Assembly (NCBI RefSeq): GCF_900142145.1
Contig: NZ_FQZV01000003.1
Location: forward strand, 1-64,000
Direction: 5' to 3'
DNA from: Geosporobacter subterraneus DSM 17957
GTDB taxonomy: Bacteria > Bacillota > Clostridia > Peptostreptococcales > Thermotaleaceae
DNA length: 64,000 bases
The notes under the pieces are model-generated. The model was given only the letters and a program-made list of their open reading frames with translations, made no database searches and was not told the DNA's origin. The translations under genes were made by a program, and so were the position numbers. Positions 28,327 through 38,488 of this stretch are shown piece after piece (within the stretch, counting starts at the first letter, position 1; each line of letters starts with the position of its first letter).

Positions 28327-28608
28327 ATGAATCCAGGTGCCTATTCACCAATCATCATGACAGCCATTTTTATTGGTATATTTTATTTCTTAATTATTCG
28401 TCCGCAACAAAAACGGGATAAACAAGTTAAGGAAATGAGAAACAGTTTAAAAGTAGGTGACAATATTGTTACCATCGGCGGAATCCATGGAAAAATTACT
28501 AAAATCAAGGATGATGTATTAACCATTGAAGTAGGTGCTGATAAAACAAAACTGCAAATAGCAAGATGGGCAGTAGGTAATTTAAATAAGAATGAAACTG
28601 TAGAATAA
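28327..28608 (+). CDS. yajC: Preprotein translocase subunit YajC
   Basis: Small single-span partner of SecDF. The 93-residue protein has a membrane helix (about 8-24), the RPQQKRDKQ motif at the cytoplasmic boundary and the GDNIVTIGGIHGKI beta domain. secD and secF follow 2.9 kb downstream on the same strand. Confidence 0.95.
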   Translation: MNPGAYSPIIMTAIFIGIFYFLIIRPQQKRDKQVKEMRNSLKVGDNIVTIGGIHGKITKIKDDVLTIEVGADKTKLQIARWAVGNLNKNETVE

Positions 28609-28616
28609 TCTGTACA

Positions 28617-28648
28617 TAAAAGGGGATGTGATTGCACGTCCCCTTTCA
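28617..28648 (+). terminator. Terminator after yajC
   Basis: AAAGGGGATGTG and CACGTCCCCTTT pair over 12 positions with one G-T pair, followed by a short T-rich stretch. The U-tract is weak. Confidence 0.65.
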
Positions 28649-28746
28649 TACTGGATTGAAACCGCTTAAATAAAACAGGATACAGTAATAAATCACTATT
28701 CGCCGCATAAATATGCTATAAAGAATGTTTGTGCGAGGTGAATAAA

Positions 28747-29142
28747 ATGAAATCGAACAAAGCAGCTGAGACAGGTTGGACGAATCAAATATGGGTATAT
28801 TTCAAGGGAATTATTGCTGCTTATCTCTTTTCCCTTGTGATATTTTTAGTGATGGCATTAATGATAACCTATACCAATATTTCTGAATCTATCCTGCCAA
28901 TTTTCACTTCAGTGATCCTTATTTTAAGCATTACCATAAGCGGTATCTACACAGGTACGAAGTTAAAAAGAAAAGGCTGGCTAAACGGGGCTTTAACAGG
29001 GCTGGTTTATATCTTGTTGTTGTTTATGATGAGTTGGATTTTCGTAGATGGATTTTCCATAGACCGGTGGACTCTTTATAGAACGATAATAGCTGTTATC
29101 TCTGGCGGTATAGGAGGGATGATAGGCGTAAATATGAAATAA
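28747..29142 (+). CDS. TIGR04086-family four-helix membrane protein
   Basis: A 131-residue membrane protein with four predicted helices and the GTKLKRKGWLNGALTG loop typical of the TIGR04086 family, which accompanies the SCIFF system in many clostridia. Its function is not known. The ATG at 28747 follows GAGGTG; a GTG at 28729 overlaps that site. It lies directly upstream of the SCIFF precursor. Confidence 0.82.
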   Translation: MKSNKAAETGWTNQIWVYFKGIIAAYLFSLVIFLVMALMITYTNISESILPIFTSVILILSITISGIYTGTKLKRKGWLNGALTGLVYILLLFMMSWIFVDGFSIDRWTLYRTIIAVISGGIGGMIGVNMK

Positions 29143-29146
29143 AGCT

Positions 29147-29174
29147 TTTACAAAAAAAAGGTTTATGGTATAAT
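29147..29174 (+). promoter_or_regulatory. Promoter for the SCIFF precursor
   Basis: TTTACA at 29147-29152 and TATAAT at 29169-29174, 16 bases apart, then 35 bases to the start codon. Confidence 0.7.
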
Positions 29175-29209
29175 TTACATTGAATGAAACTTAGAGGAGG
29201 TAGTAGTAT

Positions 29210-29350
29210 ATGAAACACATAAAAACATTAACGAATGCAACACTAAAGGATAGTGCTGCAAAGGGTGGATGTGGAGAGTGTCAAACTTCATGCCAATCTG
29301 CATGCAAAACATCATGTACAGTAGCAAATCAAGAATGCGAAAATAAATAA
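29210..29350 (+). CDS. scfA: SCIFF ranthipeptide precursor (six cysteines in forty-five residues)
   Basis: Precursor of a radical-SAM-modified peptide found almost universally in Clostridia. The 46-residue product has its six cysteines at 21, 24, 28, 32, 36 and 43, and the conserved end CKTSCTVANQEC. ScfB forms a thioether from a cysteine to the gamma carbon of a threonine. AGAGGAGG lies 9 bases before the ATG. The maturase gene follows after a hairpin that may set the precursor in excess. The biological role of SCIFF is still unsettled. Confidence 0.97.
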   Translation: MKHIKTLTNATLKDSAAKGGCGECQTSCQSACKTSCTVANQECENK

Positions 29351-29354
29351 TACA

Positions 29355-29390
29355 TAAAAAAGCAGTAATATGAATATATTACTGCTTTTT
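29355..29390 (+). terminator. Terminator between scfA and scfB
   Basis: AGCAGTAATAT and ATATTACTGCT form an 11-bp stem around GA, with A-run before and TTTT after. It can give a short abundant scfA transcript and partial read-through into scfB. Confidence 0.85.
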
Positions 29391-29480
29391 AGCGTATTTA
29401 TTCATAATTTGATGGATTTATGACCTTGTAAAAAGGCTTAATAAATAGGAAAGTTGCTGTAAATAAAAAGGAGGTTCTCA

Positions 29481-30842
29481 ATGATTCATAAATTTGAATT
29501 GGATGGCACAAGAATTTTATTGGATGTAAATAGTGGTGCAGTCCATATTATTGACGAGATCGTATACAAGCTTTTAGATTACTATGAAAGAGAAAGTCTG
29601 GACGCATTGCTGAAGATTTTTAAGGATCAATACAAGCCGGAGGAAATCATTGATGCTTTTGAAGAAATAAAAGCCTTAGAAACTGCCGGGTTACTGTTCA
29701 CTCAGGATTCCTATGAATCGCATCCATCCTTTCAGAATAGAAATCCAGTAGTAAAGGCTCTTTGTCTGCATATTGCCCACGATTGCAACATAAGCTGCAA
29801 ATATTGTTTTGCATCCCAGGGTGATTTTAAGGGTACAAGAAGCCTGATGACTGAAAGGGTAGGAATGGAAGCCATAGATTTTTTGATAGAGCATTCTGGC
29901 AATAGAAGAAATCTAGAAATAGATTTCTTTGGGGGAGAACCCCTGATGAATATGGAGGTCGTAAAAAAGATTGTAGATTATGGGAAGAGCAGAGAAGAGT
30001 CTGCCAATAAACGATTTAGATTCACAATAACTACTAACGGTGTGTTGTTGAATGAGGAAAATATGGCTTATATCAATGAGCACATGGAAAATGTGGTATT
30101 GAGCATAGACGGCAGAAAAGAAGTTAATGATAATATGAGAAAAACCCTAAAGGGAGAAGGAACCTATGAGATCATTCTTCCAAAGCTTCAGAAAATGGCA
30201 TCGATGAGAGCAGGGAAAAACTATTATGTGAGAGGAACGTTCACAAGAGAGCATCTGGATTTTGCAAAGGATGTACTCCATTTGGCCGATTTGGGCTTCC
30301 TAAATACCTCTGTAGAGCCTGTGGTTGCAGAAGCAGACAAACCTTATGCTATTCGACATGAGGACTTGCCGGAAATTTTTGCTCAGTATGAAGCACTTGC
30401 CAAAGAGTATGTGAAGAGAAAGAAGAATAATAACGGGTTTAGCTTCTTCCACTTTATGATTGATCTCAACCAAGGTCCTTGTGTGATTAAACGGGTTTCC
30501 GGCTGTGGTGCAGGTTCAGAGTATCTAGCCATTACACCGGAGGGGGATATTTATCCCTGTCACCAATTTGTAGGCAACGAACGGTTTAAGATGGGTAACT
30601 TATTAGAAAATCAATTTAGCAATGAAATACAAAGAGAATTTGGAAATGCCCATGTTTACAATAAGCCCCAATGTCGAGAATGCTGGGCAAAATTCTATTG
30701 CAGCGGAGGCTGCCATGCCAATGCCTATAATTTCTATCAAGATGTGAATCGGCCTTATGAAATCGGATGCGAGATGGAAAAGAAGAGAATAGAGTGTGCC
30801 CTCATGATCCAGGCGAAATTATTAACGGAGGAGGAAAACTAA
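29481..30842 (+). CDS. scfB: SCIFF radical SAM maturase
   Basis: Radical SAM/SPASM enzyme that installs thioether links in ScfA. The 453-residue protein has an N-terminal precursor-binding domain (about 1-85), the radical SAM cluster motif CNISCKYC (CxxxCxxC), a GGEPL motif, and a SPASM region rich in cysteines for auxiliary clusters (CGAGSEYLAITPEGDIYPC and CRECWAKFYCSGGCHANA). The ATG follows AAGGAGG. Pairing with scfA is diagnostic. Confidence 0.96.
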   Translation: MIHKFELDGTRILLDVNSGAVHIIDEIVYKLLDYYERESLDALLKIFKDQYKPEEIIDAFEEIKALETAGLLFTQDSYESHPSFQNRNPVVKALCLHIAHDCNISCKYCFASQGDFKGTRSLMTERVGMEAIDFLIEHSGNRRNLEIDFFGGEPLMNMEVVKKIVDYGKSREESANKRFRFTITTNGVLLNEENMAYINEHMENVVLSIDGRKEVNDNMRKTLKGEGTYEIILPKLQKMASMRAGKNYYVRGTFTREHLDFAKDVLHLADLGFLNTSVEPVVAEADKPYAIRHEDLPEIFAQYEALAKEYVKRKKNNNGFSFFHFMIDLNQGPCVIKRVSGCGAGSEYLAITPEGDIYPCHQFVGNERFKMGNLLENQFSNEIQREFGNAHVYNKPQCRECWAKFYCSGGCHANAYNFYQDVNRPYEIGCEMEKKRIECALMIQAKLLTEEEN

Positions 30843-30843
30843 A

Positions 30844-31347
30844 ATGATTTTGGAATATAAGGGAATTAAGCCTGATATAGATGAGAGCTGTTATATTTCT
30901 GAAAATGCAACAGTGATCGGTAGAGTTAAGATGAAAAAGAATGCAAATGTGTGGTACGGGACTGTCATTCGTGGGGACGACAACCACATTACGATAGGAG
31001 AAAACACAAATATCCAGGATAACTGCACGGTACACATTAATAAAAATATGCCAACGGTTATCGGGGATTATGTAACTGTTGGTCATAATGCAATAATCCA
31101 TGCCTGCCATATTGGCAATTATGTCCTGGTAGGAATGGGAGCCATCGTACTGGATGGAGCAGAAATAGGAGATCATGTAATTATTGGTTCAGGCTCCTTA
31201 GTACCTCCCGGTAAGAAGATTCCATCCAATTCTCTGGTTATGGGATCTCCTGCGAAGATAGTAAGAGAACTGACGGAGGAAGACCGAAAGCAGCTTGAGA
31301 GCTCTGCGCTAAATTATGTAGAAATGGCCAACAATCATAGAAAATAG
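30844..31347 (+). CDS. Gamma-carbonic anhydrase family hexapeptide-repeat protein
   Basis: A 167-residue left-handed beta-helix protein of the gamma carbonic anhydrase/YrdA class. The metal histidines appear in VRGDDNHITIG, VTVGHNAIIHACHIGN, and the QDNCTVHIN segment. Enzymatic activity in this subfamily is not certain. Its ATG comes one base after the scfB stop, so the two are cotranscribed, although no functional link to SCIFF is known. Confidence 0.9.
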   Translation: MILEYKGIKPDIDESCYISENATVIGRVKMKKNANVWYGTVIRGDDNHITIGENTNIQDNCTVHINKNMPTVIGDYVTVGHNAIIHACHIGNYVLVGMGAIVLDGAEIGDHVIIGSGSLVPPGKKIPSNSLVMGSPAKIVRELTEEDRKQLESSALNYVEMANNHRK

Positions 31348-31397
31348 GATATATTGTATTTTCATGCCTGTTTATATATATTGGAATATATATTTGA

Positions 31398-31426
31398 TTG
31401 ACGCACTTTACAGCTAAAGGTATAAT
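31398..31426 (+). promoter_or_regulatory. Promoter for secD-secF
   Basis: TTGACG at 31398-31403 and TATAAT at 31421-31426, spacing 17. The leader to secD is about 30 bases. Confidence 0.75.
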
Positions 31427-31461
31427 AGCCTTATGAAAAGAATAAGGAGGGGTAAGAAGCA

Positions 31462-32721
31462 ATGAAGATAAAAAACGCAATTATTCTTTTACTCATTGTA
31501 GCAATTATCGGCGCTGGGGCCTTTGTGGGAATTAAAGGAATTCAGATTGGAGAAACCGAAATCAGTCCTGTGCGAGATATGATGAAACTGGGACTTGATC
31601 TTAAAGGCGGCGTTTTTGTCGTTCTGGAGGCAGAAACTGATGCAACTGGGGATGAACTCAATCGAATTATGGGACAAACTCAGGGGGTTATTGAACGAAG
31701 AGTAAACGCCATGGGTCTTACAGAACCTAATATAGTGCGTGAAGGCGATAAAAGAATCAGAGTTGAGCTCCCAGGTGCAAAAAATGCACAGGAAGCCATT
31801 GATATGATAGGAAAAACTGCGCAGCTCCAATTTGTGAAACCAAATGGAGAAGTCATTCTTAGCGGAAATCAAGTTAAGAATGCAGAAGTTGTGTTTGAAA
31901 GCAATAAAGGCAATGTTCCATCTGTATCCCTAGAATTCAATAGTGAGGGTGCTAGAGCATTCCAGGCAGCTACAAAAGAGGTATCAGCTGCAGCTGCTCT
32001 CAATGAAAGAATTATTGCCATTATACTTGACGATCAAATTATTTCAGCTCCTGAGGTTAGAGAGGAAATTCCAAATGGAAGAGCAGTTATTACGGGTAAT
32101 TTTACCATAGATGAGGCTTCTAATTTGGCTGCTTTGATCCGAGGAGGAGCACTGCCTGTTAACCTGACAGAGGTTCAAACCTCTGCCATCGGTCCAACCT
32201 TAGGTCTGGATTCACTAAATAAGAGTATCGATGCGGCTAAAATAGGTATCGCCTTAGTTCTGCTCTTTATGATCGTCTATTACAGAGTACCAGGCTTAAT
32301 TGCAAGTATCGCTTTGATGTTATATATTTTAATCGTTTTATATGTGTTCATTGGTTTTGGTGCGACCCTAACACTGCCAGGCGTAGCCGGTTTGATTTTG
32401 TCTATAGGTATGGCAGTAGACGCCAATGTAATTATATTTGAAAGATTAAAAGAAGAACTAAGAAACGGTAAATCCTTGAGAGCAGCTGTAGACTCAGGGT
32501 TCGCAAGAGCATTGACTACAATACTTGATGCTAATATTACAACGGTTATTGCCGGTATTGTGTTATTTCAGTTTGGTTCTGGCCCAATTAGAGGTTTCGC
32601 TGTAACTTTAATGATTGGTATTGGTGTGAGTATGTTTACGGCAGTAGTGATTACTAAAATGCTATTGAAACTGTTTATCAATATTAATATCTTTAAAAAT
32701 ACGAAATTGTATGGGGCATAG
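31462..32721 (+). CDS. secD: Protein translocase subunit SecD
   Basis: RND-type membrane protein that uses ion flow to pull exported proteins out of the SecYEG channel. The 419-residue protein has one N-terminal helix, a large outer P1 domain (LGLDLKGGVFVVLE, GQTQGVIERRVNAMG), and five further helices with LILSIGMAVDANVIIFERLKEE-type motif near the end. AAGGAGGGG before the ATG. secF follows after 16 bases. Confidence 0.97.
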   Translation: MKIKNAIILLLIVAIIGAGAFVGIKGIQIGETEISPVRDMMKLGLDLKGGVFVVLEAETDATGDELNRIMGQTQGVIERRVNAMGLTEPNIVREGDKRIRVELPGAKNAQEAIDMIGKTAQLQFVKPNGEVILSGNQVKNAEVVFESNKGNVPSVSLEFNSEGARAFQAATKEVSAAAALNERIIAIILDDQIISAPEVREEIPNGRAVITGNFTIDEASNLAALIRGGALPVNLTEVQTSAIGPTLGLDSLNKSIDAAKIGIALVLLFMIVYYRVPGLIASIALMLYILIVLYVFIGFGATLTLPGVAGLILSIGMAVDANVIIFERLKEELRNGKSLRAAVDSGFARALTTILDANITTVIAGIVLFQFGSGPIRGFAVTLMIGIGVSMFTAVVITKMLLKLFININIFKNTKLYGA

Positions 32722-32737
32722 AAAGGAGCGGTAGCAC

Positions 32738-33619
32738 ATGATGATTATGAATAAGACCAAGATATGGTTCGGTCTTTCTATTGCCATTATTGTAATTGGT
32801 TTAATAATGGGAATGATTAACGGTCTGAATATGGGAATAGATTTTACCGGTGGAACGATGATGCAGTTTAATCTTGGAAAAGAAGTAAAGGTTAATGAAA
32901 TCAAAGATATTATTTCAGAATTTGCACTGGATGCAGATATTATTCATGCAGGTCAAGACAAACAGGAAGTCATTATCAAAACGAAAGCAGATCTGAATAA
33001 TGATCAAAGGCAAGAAATCTTCAGTGCCTTTAAAGAAAGATATAATCTAACCGATGAGGATTTCCTGCAGGCTGAGCAATTTGGACCAGCCATTGGTGAA
33101 GAGATTCGAAACAGGGCATTATTGTCTATTGCCATTGCAGCATTAGGTATGCTGGCTTATATCACCTTTCGTTTTGAATTTAAATTTGGTATTGCAGCCA
33201 TTATCGCATTGCTTCACGATATATTTGTGGTGCTGGCAGTATACGCGATTTTCAGGATTCCGGTAAACAGCTCTTTTGTAGCTGCAATCTTAACCATTGT
33301 AGGATATTCTATTAACGATACAATCGTTGTTTTTGATAGAATTCGGGAAAATGTAAAGTTTATGAAAAAAGCATCTTATGAGGAAATCGCTGATACAAGT
33401 ATAAATCAGACCATTGCCCGTTCTATTAATACTTCGTTTACAACGTTGTTGTCAATTATTATGTTATATGTATTAGGTGTAGATGCTATTCGACAATTCG
33501 CTCTACCCCTCATCGCTGGTATTGCAACAGGAACCTATTCTTCTATTTTTATTGCTAGTCCTGTTTGGACACTTTGGAAAAACTGGGAGAAAAAGAATAA
33601 ACGATATAACGCTGCTTAA
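32738..33619 (+). CDS. secF: Protein translocase subunit SecF
   Basis: Partner of SecD in the same complex. The 293-residue protein has six helices, the outer-loop start NMGIDFTGGTMMQF, and the conserved VGYSINDTIVVFDRIREN motif. The ATG at 32738 has AAAGGAGCGG upstream; a second in-frame ATG six bases on is also possible. A terminator follows. Confidence 0.97.
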   Translation: MMIMNKTKIWFGLSIAIIVIGLIMGMINGLNMGIDFTGGTMMQFNLGKEVKVNEIKDIISEFALDADIIHAGQDKQEVIIKTKADLNNDQRQEIFSAFKERYNLTDEDFLQAEQFGPAIGEEIRNRALLSIAIAALGMLAYITFRFEFKFGIAAIIALLHDIFVVLAVYAIFRIPVNSSFVAAILTIVGYSINDTIVVFDRIRENVKFMKKASYEEIADTSINQTIARSINTSFTTLLSIIMLYVLGVDAIRQFALPLIAGIATGTYSSIFIASPVWTLWKNWEKKNKRYNAA

Positions 33620-33652
33620 ATAACAGCTTTCATGTTTATAATTCATGTAAGA

Positions 33653-33694
33653 TAATGGTAATACTATCTCTATCGATGGTATTACCATTTTTAT
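33653..33694 (+). terminator. Terminator after secF
   Basis: ATGGTAATAC and GTATTACCAT form a perfect 10-bp stem with a 13-base loop, followed by TTTTTATT. Confidence 0.85.
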
Positions 33695-33704
33695 TGAAGA
33701 GTGA

Positions 33705-35393
33705 GTGGTTATATTGAAAAGAAAAATTAGCCTAGGTTATGGTCATTTGAAACGATACAAACAAATAGTGGATATTCTGATCAAATATGGATTTGGTTAT
33801 TTCGTAGAAAGGCTATACCATAAGGGTAATGTACCAAGATGGATTGCTGTAAGAAGAATTATGAATACTTCTCTTACAGCGGGAGAAAGACTCAGAATGG
33901 CTTTAGAAGAGCTTGGTCCAACCTTTATAAAATTAGGGCAGATCCTGAGCACCAGACCTGACATTGTATCGGAGGAAGTCATTTTTGAACTTTCCAAACT
34001 GCAGGATCGTGCTTCCCAATTCCCTTTATCGTTGGTTGAAGATGCGCTCAGAGAAAGCTTAGGCTTGCATATAGATGAGGATTTTAAATATTTTTCCTCC
34101 AAACCGACTGCGGCAGCATCTATTGGACAGGTGCATTGTGCGAAGCTTCATTCCGGTGAGGATGTGGTGTTAAAAATTCAGAGACCGAATATTAAGGGCG
34201 TTGTTTCAAGAGATATAGAAATTTTATCACAGATGGCTTCTCTATTTGATGATTTTTATCCTGGTGAAATGCCTTTTAAGGTAGCAGAGGTTGTAGACGA
34301 ATTTTCAAACTCTATCCATCGGGAGCTGGATTATACGATAGAGGCAAGAAATACAGAAAAATTCAGGGATAACTTCAAAGAGCATCCTGGTGTAATGATT
34401 CCCAAAGTTTATTGGGAATTTACATCGAAAACGATTTTAACCTTAGAGAGAATCGAGGGAGTAAAAGTAGCTGATATTGAGACGTTAAAAATGAAGGGCT
34501 GGGATATAAAAGTAATTGGAGATTTAATTGCAACTTCTTTTATGAAGCAGGTCTTTATACACGGATTATTCCATGGTGACCCCCATCCGGGGAACATATT
34601 TGTCATAAATGAAAAGAAGATTTCTTTTATAGACTTCGGCATAGTAGGCTATTTGGATAAGGAAACAATGAGTTTTATTGCAGATTTATTTATAGCTGGA
34701 GCCAAGAGAGATATAGATAAAATAGTCAATCTTTTGATCGAGATAGATGCACTCAGTGAAGATACGAGCATCCGCAGATTAAAAGAAGATATATCCTTCG
34801 TGCTGAATTTCTATTATAATACACCGCTAAAGCGACTGAATATGAGTGAAGCAGTATCGGCTCTTATGAAAATTGCATACCATAATCATGTCAAACTGCC
34901 TCTGCAATTTACCATACTGGCGAAGGCGGTGATTACTTTAGAGGGCTGTGTGAAAATGCTCAATCCGGATTTTAGCGTCTCAGATATGGCCGGACAGTTT
35001 ATTGGAGAGATTACAGCCTACCGGCTGAACCCTAGACGCATCCTCCATGAGGGAATGGATTATGCAGATAATTTATTTACATCTTTTAGAGGTTTCCCCA
35101 GACATTTGAAAAATCTATTACACAAAATAGAAAAGAATGAAATTCGGGTGATCTTGGAACAGATGGAAGTACAAAAGCTTGCACAAACTGTAAGAGAGAT
35201 TGGAAACAGACTCTCCGCCAGCTTGCTCATAGCCGCTTTAATGCTGTCTTCCTCTCAGCTTATAGCGAACAGTGGTGACTTTCAAGATATGATTCAAATA
35301 AAACAACTAGGGCTTGTTGGGTATTTAGCGGCGCTATTTCTATTTGCTCTATTTTTTGTTGATAAATATCGACGAAAAATCAAAAAGAATTAA
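33705..35393 (+). CDS. AarF/UbiB/ABC1 family atypical kinase
   Basis: Member of the UbiB protein-kinase-like family, which supports isoprenoid-lipid (quinone) metabolism in many bacteria; its role in anaerobic clostridia is unknown. The 562-residue protein has the KxGQ motif (FIKLGQILSTRPD), the alanine-rich ATP loop AAASIGQVH, catalytic-loop GDPHPGNI and IDFGIVG, and two membrane helices near the C-terminus (about 510-555). The GTG at 33705 is the longest start; a TTG at 33714 is the alternative. It is a single gene between terminators. Confidence 0.92.
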   Translation: MVILKRKISLGYGHLKRYKQIVDILIKYGFGYFVERLYHKGNVPRWIAVRRIMNTSLTAGERLRMALEELGPTFIKLGQILSTRPDIVSEEVIFELSKLQDRASQFPLSLVEDALRESLGLHIDEDFKYFSSKPTAAASIGQVHCAKLHSGEDVVLKIQRPNIKGVVSRDIEILSQMASLFDDFYPGEMPFKVAEVVDEFSNSIHRELDYTIEARNTEKFRDNFKEHPGVMIPKVYWEFTSKTILTLERIEGVKVADIETLKMKGWDIKVIGDLIATSFMKQVFIHGLFHGDPHPGNIFVINEKKISFIDFGIVGYLDKETMSFIADLFIAGAKRDIDKIVNLLIEIDALSEDTSIRRLKEDISFVLNFYYNTPLKRLNMSEAVSALMKIAYHNHVKLPLQFTILAKAVITLEGCVKMLNPDFSVSDMAGQFIGEITAYRLNPRRILHEGMDYADNLFTSFRGFPRHLKNLLHKIEKNEIRVILEQMEVQKLAQTVREIGNRLSASLLIAALMLSSSQLIANSGDFQDMIQIKQLGLVGYLAALFLFALFFVDKYRRKIKKN

Positions 35394-35494
35394 TCCCATC
35401 ACAATGAAGGATTATTGAAAAGCTTGAAGAATAGATACTAGTGAAGCAGTTAAAAACTCTGCTCTAAATCAAGCCCATAACTTGGATTAGCCTA

Positions 35495-35523
35495 TTGAAT
35501 ACAACTTAAATATAGCATATAAT
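35495..35523 (+). promoter_or_regulatory. Promoter for apt
   Basis: TTGAAT at 35495-35500 and TATAAT at 35518-35523 with 17-base spacing. The leader of about 100 bases shows no structure I recognise. Confidence 0.6.
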
Positions 35524-35632
35524 GAATAGTGCGTATTTTATTATGGGAATGTTATCCTGTGGTTGATTTTATATAGCAAAGGCAAAACCCATTATCTTTG
35601 ACAATGAAGATTGAATATGGAGGGAAATAAAA

Positions 35633-36145
35633 ATGGACTTAAAAGAAAAAATTAGGGTAATACCAGATTTTCCGGAGAAGGGAATCCGATTCAAGGATAT
35701 TACTACCTTACTCAAGGATGGAGAAACTTTTCGTTATACCATAGATCAGTTTGTAAAAGAAGTGGAAGACAAGGATTTTGATTTAGTGATTGGCCCAGAG
35801 TCAAGAGGTTTCATTGTAGGAACTCCGCTGGCTTATGCACTTAAAAAAGGCTTTGTTCCTGTAAGAAAGCCAAATAAGCTGCCAGGAGAGACCCTTCGTT
35901 ATGAATATAAGCTTGAGTATGGCAGTGATGTTTTAGAAATACATAAAGATGCTATAAAGCCAGGTCAAAAAGTCATTATTGCTGATGATCTGCTTGCAAC
36001 TGGCGGTACAATTTACTCCACCATTAAATTAATTGAGGAATTGGGTGGTGTAGTAGTTGGTATTGTTTTCCTGATTGAGTTAACCTATTTAGAAGGACGA
36101 AAACGTCTGGAAGGATATGATGTTAGATCCTTGGTAAAATACTAA
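35633..36145 (+). CDS. apt: Adenine phosphoribosyltransferase
   Basis: Salvages adenine to AMP with PRPP. The 170-residue protein has the PRPP loop [13 protein letters not shown], the N-terminal [18 protein letters not shown] and the flexible-loop [10 protein letters not shown] region. GGAGGG precedes the ATG. It lies before relA/spoT, a usual clostridial and bacillar order, although recJ is not between them and the upstream secDF here. Confidence 0.97.
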   Translation: MDLKEKIRVIPDFPEKGIRFKDITTLLKDGETFRYTIDQFVKEVEDKDFDLVIGPESRGFIVGTPLAYALKKGFVPVRKPNKLPGETLRYEYKLEYGSDVLEIHKDAIKPGQKVIIADDLLATGGTIYSTIKLIEELGGVVVGIVFLIELTYLEGRKRLEGYDVRSLVKY

Positions 36146-36178
36146 AGTGGTTGGATATCCAACCACTTGTTCTTTCTA
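36144..36178 (+). terminator. Terminator after apt
   Basis: AAGTGGTTGGAT and ATCCAACCACTT form an almost loop-free palindrome followed by GTTCTTTCTATTTT. The hairpin is strong though the U-tract is broken. Confidence 0.7.
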
Positions 36179-36302
36179 TTTTGACAAATATGTGCATTGT
36201 ATACTGTTTTTTTTAATTCTTTTGTTATATAATATATTTAATATTTTTTTAATTTTTGATGCTTTATAATCTTACATCAAGAAGTAATAATAGGGTGATA
36301 AT

Positions 36303-38468
36303 ATGTTAGAGAACTTGCTGGCGCAAATACAACAATATAATCCAAACAGCGATTTGAGTCTAATCATAAAGGCATACAATTTTGCTGAAGCTGCACATGA
36401 AGGCCAGGTTCGAAAATCTGGTGAAAAGTACTTTGTTCACCCTGTTGAGGTGGCAAGGATTCTTGCTGAGCTTGAAATGGATGATTCTACCATTGTGGCA
36501 GGCTTACTTCATGATGTAATTGAAGATACGAAGTATAGCTATGAGCAAATTAAGAAAGAATTTAGCGAGGAAGTAGCTGTTCTTGTGGAAGGGGTTACCA
36601 AATTAGGTAACTTTACTTATGAAACAAAAGAAGAAAGACAGGCAGAGAGCCTCAGAAAAATGTTTATAGCTATGGCTAAAGATATACGGGTCATTATCAT
36701 TAAGCTTGCAGACCGGCTCCATAACATGAGAACCCTTAAATATATGAATGAAAATAAGAAAAAAGAAAAGGCCATGGAAACCATTGAAATCTATGCGCCT
36801 ATAGCCCATCGTTTAGGTATATCCAAAATAAAATGGGAATTAGAAGACCTATCCCTTCGCTATATTGACCCTGATGGATATTACGAACTGGTTGAAAAGG
36901 TCGCTAAAAAGAGACGGGAGCGGGAGGACTATATTAATCAAGTCATTAAGCAGCTGAAGGAAGCATTGAATAATGTAAATATTGAATTTGAACTTAGCGG
37001 CCGCCCTAAGCATTTTTATAGTATTTACAGGAAAATGGTTTACCAGCATAAGTCCTTTGAAGAGATATTTGACTTAACGGCTATACGAATTATTGTAGAC
37101 AGTATAAAAGATTGCTATGGTGTATTGGGTATCGTCCATACGATGTGGAAGCCGATTCCTGGCAGATTTAAAGACTATATTGCCATGCCGAAACCCAATA
37201 TGTATCAATCTTTGACTACAGTGATTGGCCCAATGGGAGAACCCTTTGAAATACAAATTCGAACGAGAGATATGCATCGTATTGCTGAATACGGAATTGC
37301 AGCTCACTGGAAGTATAAAGAGGGTCGAAGTGCTGAAGAGGATATGGATGATAAACTCAATTGGCTGCGTCAGCTTTTAGAATGGCAAAGGGATCTCAGC
37401 GATCCTAGGGAGTTTATGGAATCCTTAAAAATAGATTTGTTTACCAATGAGGTATTTGTATTCACACCGAAGGGTGATGTTGTAGACCTGCCGGCAGGAT
37501 CTACACCAGTTGATTTTGCCTATAAGATACATTCGGCTATAGGCAACAGCTGTATAGGTGCGAAGGTTGATGGGCGAATCGTTCCGATAGATTATAAGCT
37601 AAAAAACGGGAATATTGTCGAAATACTAACTTCTAGTCATAGTAACGGCCCAAGCAGGGATTGGTTAAAGTTTGTAAAAAGTACACAGGCGAAAAACAGG
37701 ATTCGCCAGTGGTTTAAAAAAGAAAGAAAAGAAGAGAATACTGAAAAGGGGAAGGAGATGCTTGAAAAAGAAGTGCGCAGAAGCGGCTATGAAGGTCAGG
37801 CATTATTAAAGCCCCAATGGCTTAGTCAATTAGCGAAGAAATTCAATTTAAATACTATAGATGATCTCTATGCTGCCATCGGTTACGGTGGAATTATGAT
37901 GAACCAGGTTATACCTAAATTAAAAGAAATGTATAAGCTGGCACAAAAAGAAGAGCGATCAACGGAAGACATTGTTACTTCTCATAATAAGCAATATAAG
38001 CCTCGTCAGGAAAATAAAGGGAACCAAGGAGTTACGGTAAAGGGTATAGATAACATACTTGTACGCTTTTCAAAATGCTGCAACCCAGTACCAGGGGATG
38101 AAATTATTGGTTTTATTACGAGAGGCCGGGGTGTTTCCATCCACAGAAAAGACTGTCCCAATATAGCAGATGATTATGAATCTCAAGACCGTTTCATTGA
38201 AGTTGAGTGGGATGAAGGCCGTCAAATCACCTATCAAACAGAAATCCAAATCATTGCGGCAGATCGAAAAGGCCTATTGTCTGAAATAACGAATGTACTT
38301 TCTGAGACAAAGCTTACGGTTACAGCGATCAATGCAAGAACAAATAAGGAAAGAATTGCAATCATTAATCTGACTATCGAGATAACGAATATTGCACAGT
38401 TAGATAGACTAATGAACAAGATCAAGACGATGCAGGGAGTAATGGATGTATATAGAGTCACTTCCTAA
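36303..38468 (+). CDS. relA: Bifunctional (p)ppGpp synthetase/hydrolase Rel
   Basis: Controls the stringent-response alarmone. The 721-residue protein has the HD hydrolase domain ([19 protein letters not shown]), the synthetase domain with [13 protein letters not shown] and the RFKD motif that marks bifunctional enzymes, then TGS (about 385-450; [15 protein letters not shown]), a zinc-finger/CC region ([19 protein letters not shown]) and a C-terminal ACT domain. Full length, so ribosome-responsive regulation is expected. dtd follows after 20 bases. Confidence 0.98.
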   Translation: MLENLLAQIQQYNPNSDLSLIIKAYNFAEAAHEGQVRKSGEKYFVHPVEVARILAELEMDDSTIVAGLLHDVIEDTKYSYEQIKKEFSEEVAVLVEGVTKLGNFTYETKEERQAESLRKMFIAMAKDIRVIIIKLADRLHNMRTLKYMNENKKKEKAMETIEIYAPIAHRLGISKIKWELEDLSLRYIDPDGYYELVEKVAKKRREREDYINQVIKQLKEALNNVNIEFELSGRPKHFYSIYRKMVYQHKSFEEIFDLTAIRIIVDSIKDCYGVLGIVHTMWKPIPGRFKDYIAMPKPNMYQSLTTVIGPMGEPFEIQIRTRDMHRIAEYGIAAHWKYKEGRSAEEDMDDKLNWLRQLLEWQRDLSDPREFMESLKIDLFTNEVFVFTPKGDVVDLPAGSTPVDFAYKIHSAIGNSCIGAKVDGRIVPIDYKLKNGNIVEILTSSHSNGPSRDWLKFVKSTQAKNRIRQWFKKERKEENTEKGKEMLEKEVRRSGYEGQALLKPQWLSQLAKKFNLNTIDDLYAAIGYGGIMMNQVIPKLKEMYKLAQKEERSTEDIVTSHNKQYKPRQENKGNQGVTVKGIDNILVRFSKCCNPVPGDEIIGFITRGRGVSIHRKDCPNIADDYESQDRFIEVEWDEGRQITYQTEIQIIAADRKGLLSEITNVLSETKLTVTAINARTNKERIAIINLTIEITNIAQLDRLMNKIKTMQGVMDVYRVTS

Positions 38469-38488
38469 GCAAGACAAGGAGGAATAGA

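Noticed and set aside
35394-35632. Purine riboswitch before apt
   Set aside because: The conserved loop sequences of the purine aptamer are not visible; only a promoter can be supported.
36181-36205. TTGACA...TATACT as a promoter for relA
   Set aside because: The spacing is 13 bases, too short for sigma-A; no better pair was found with confidence.
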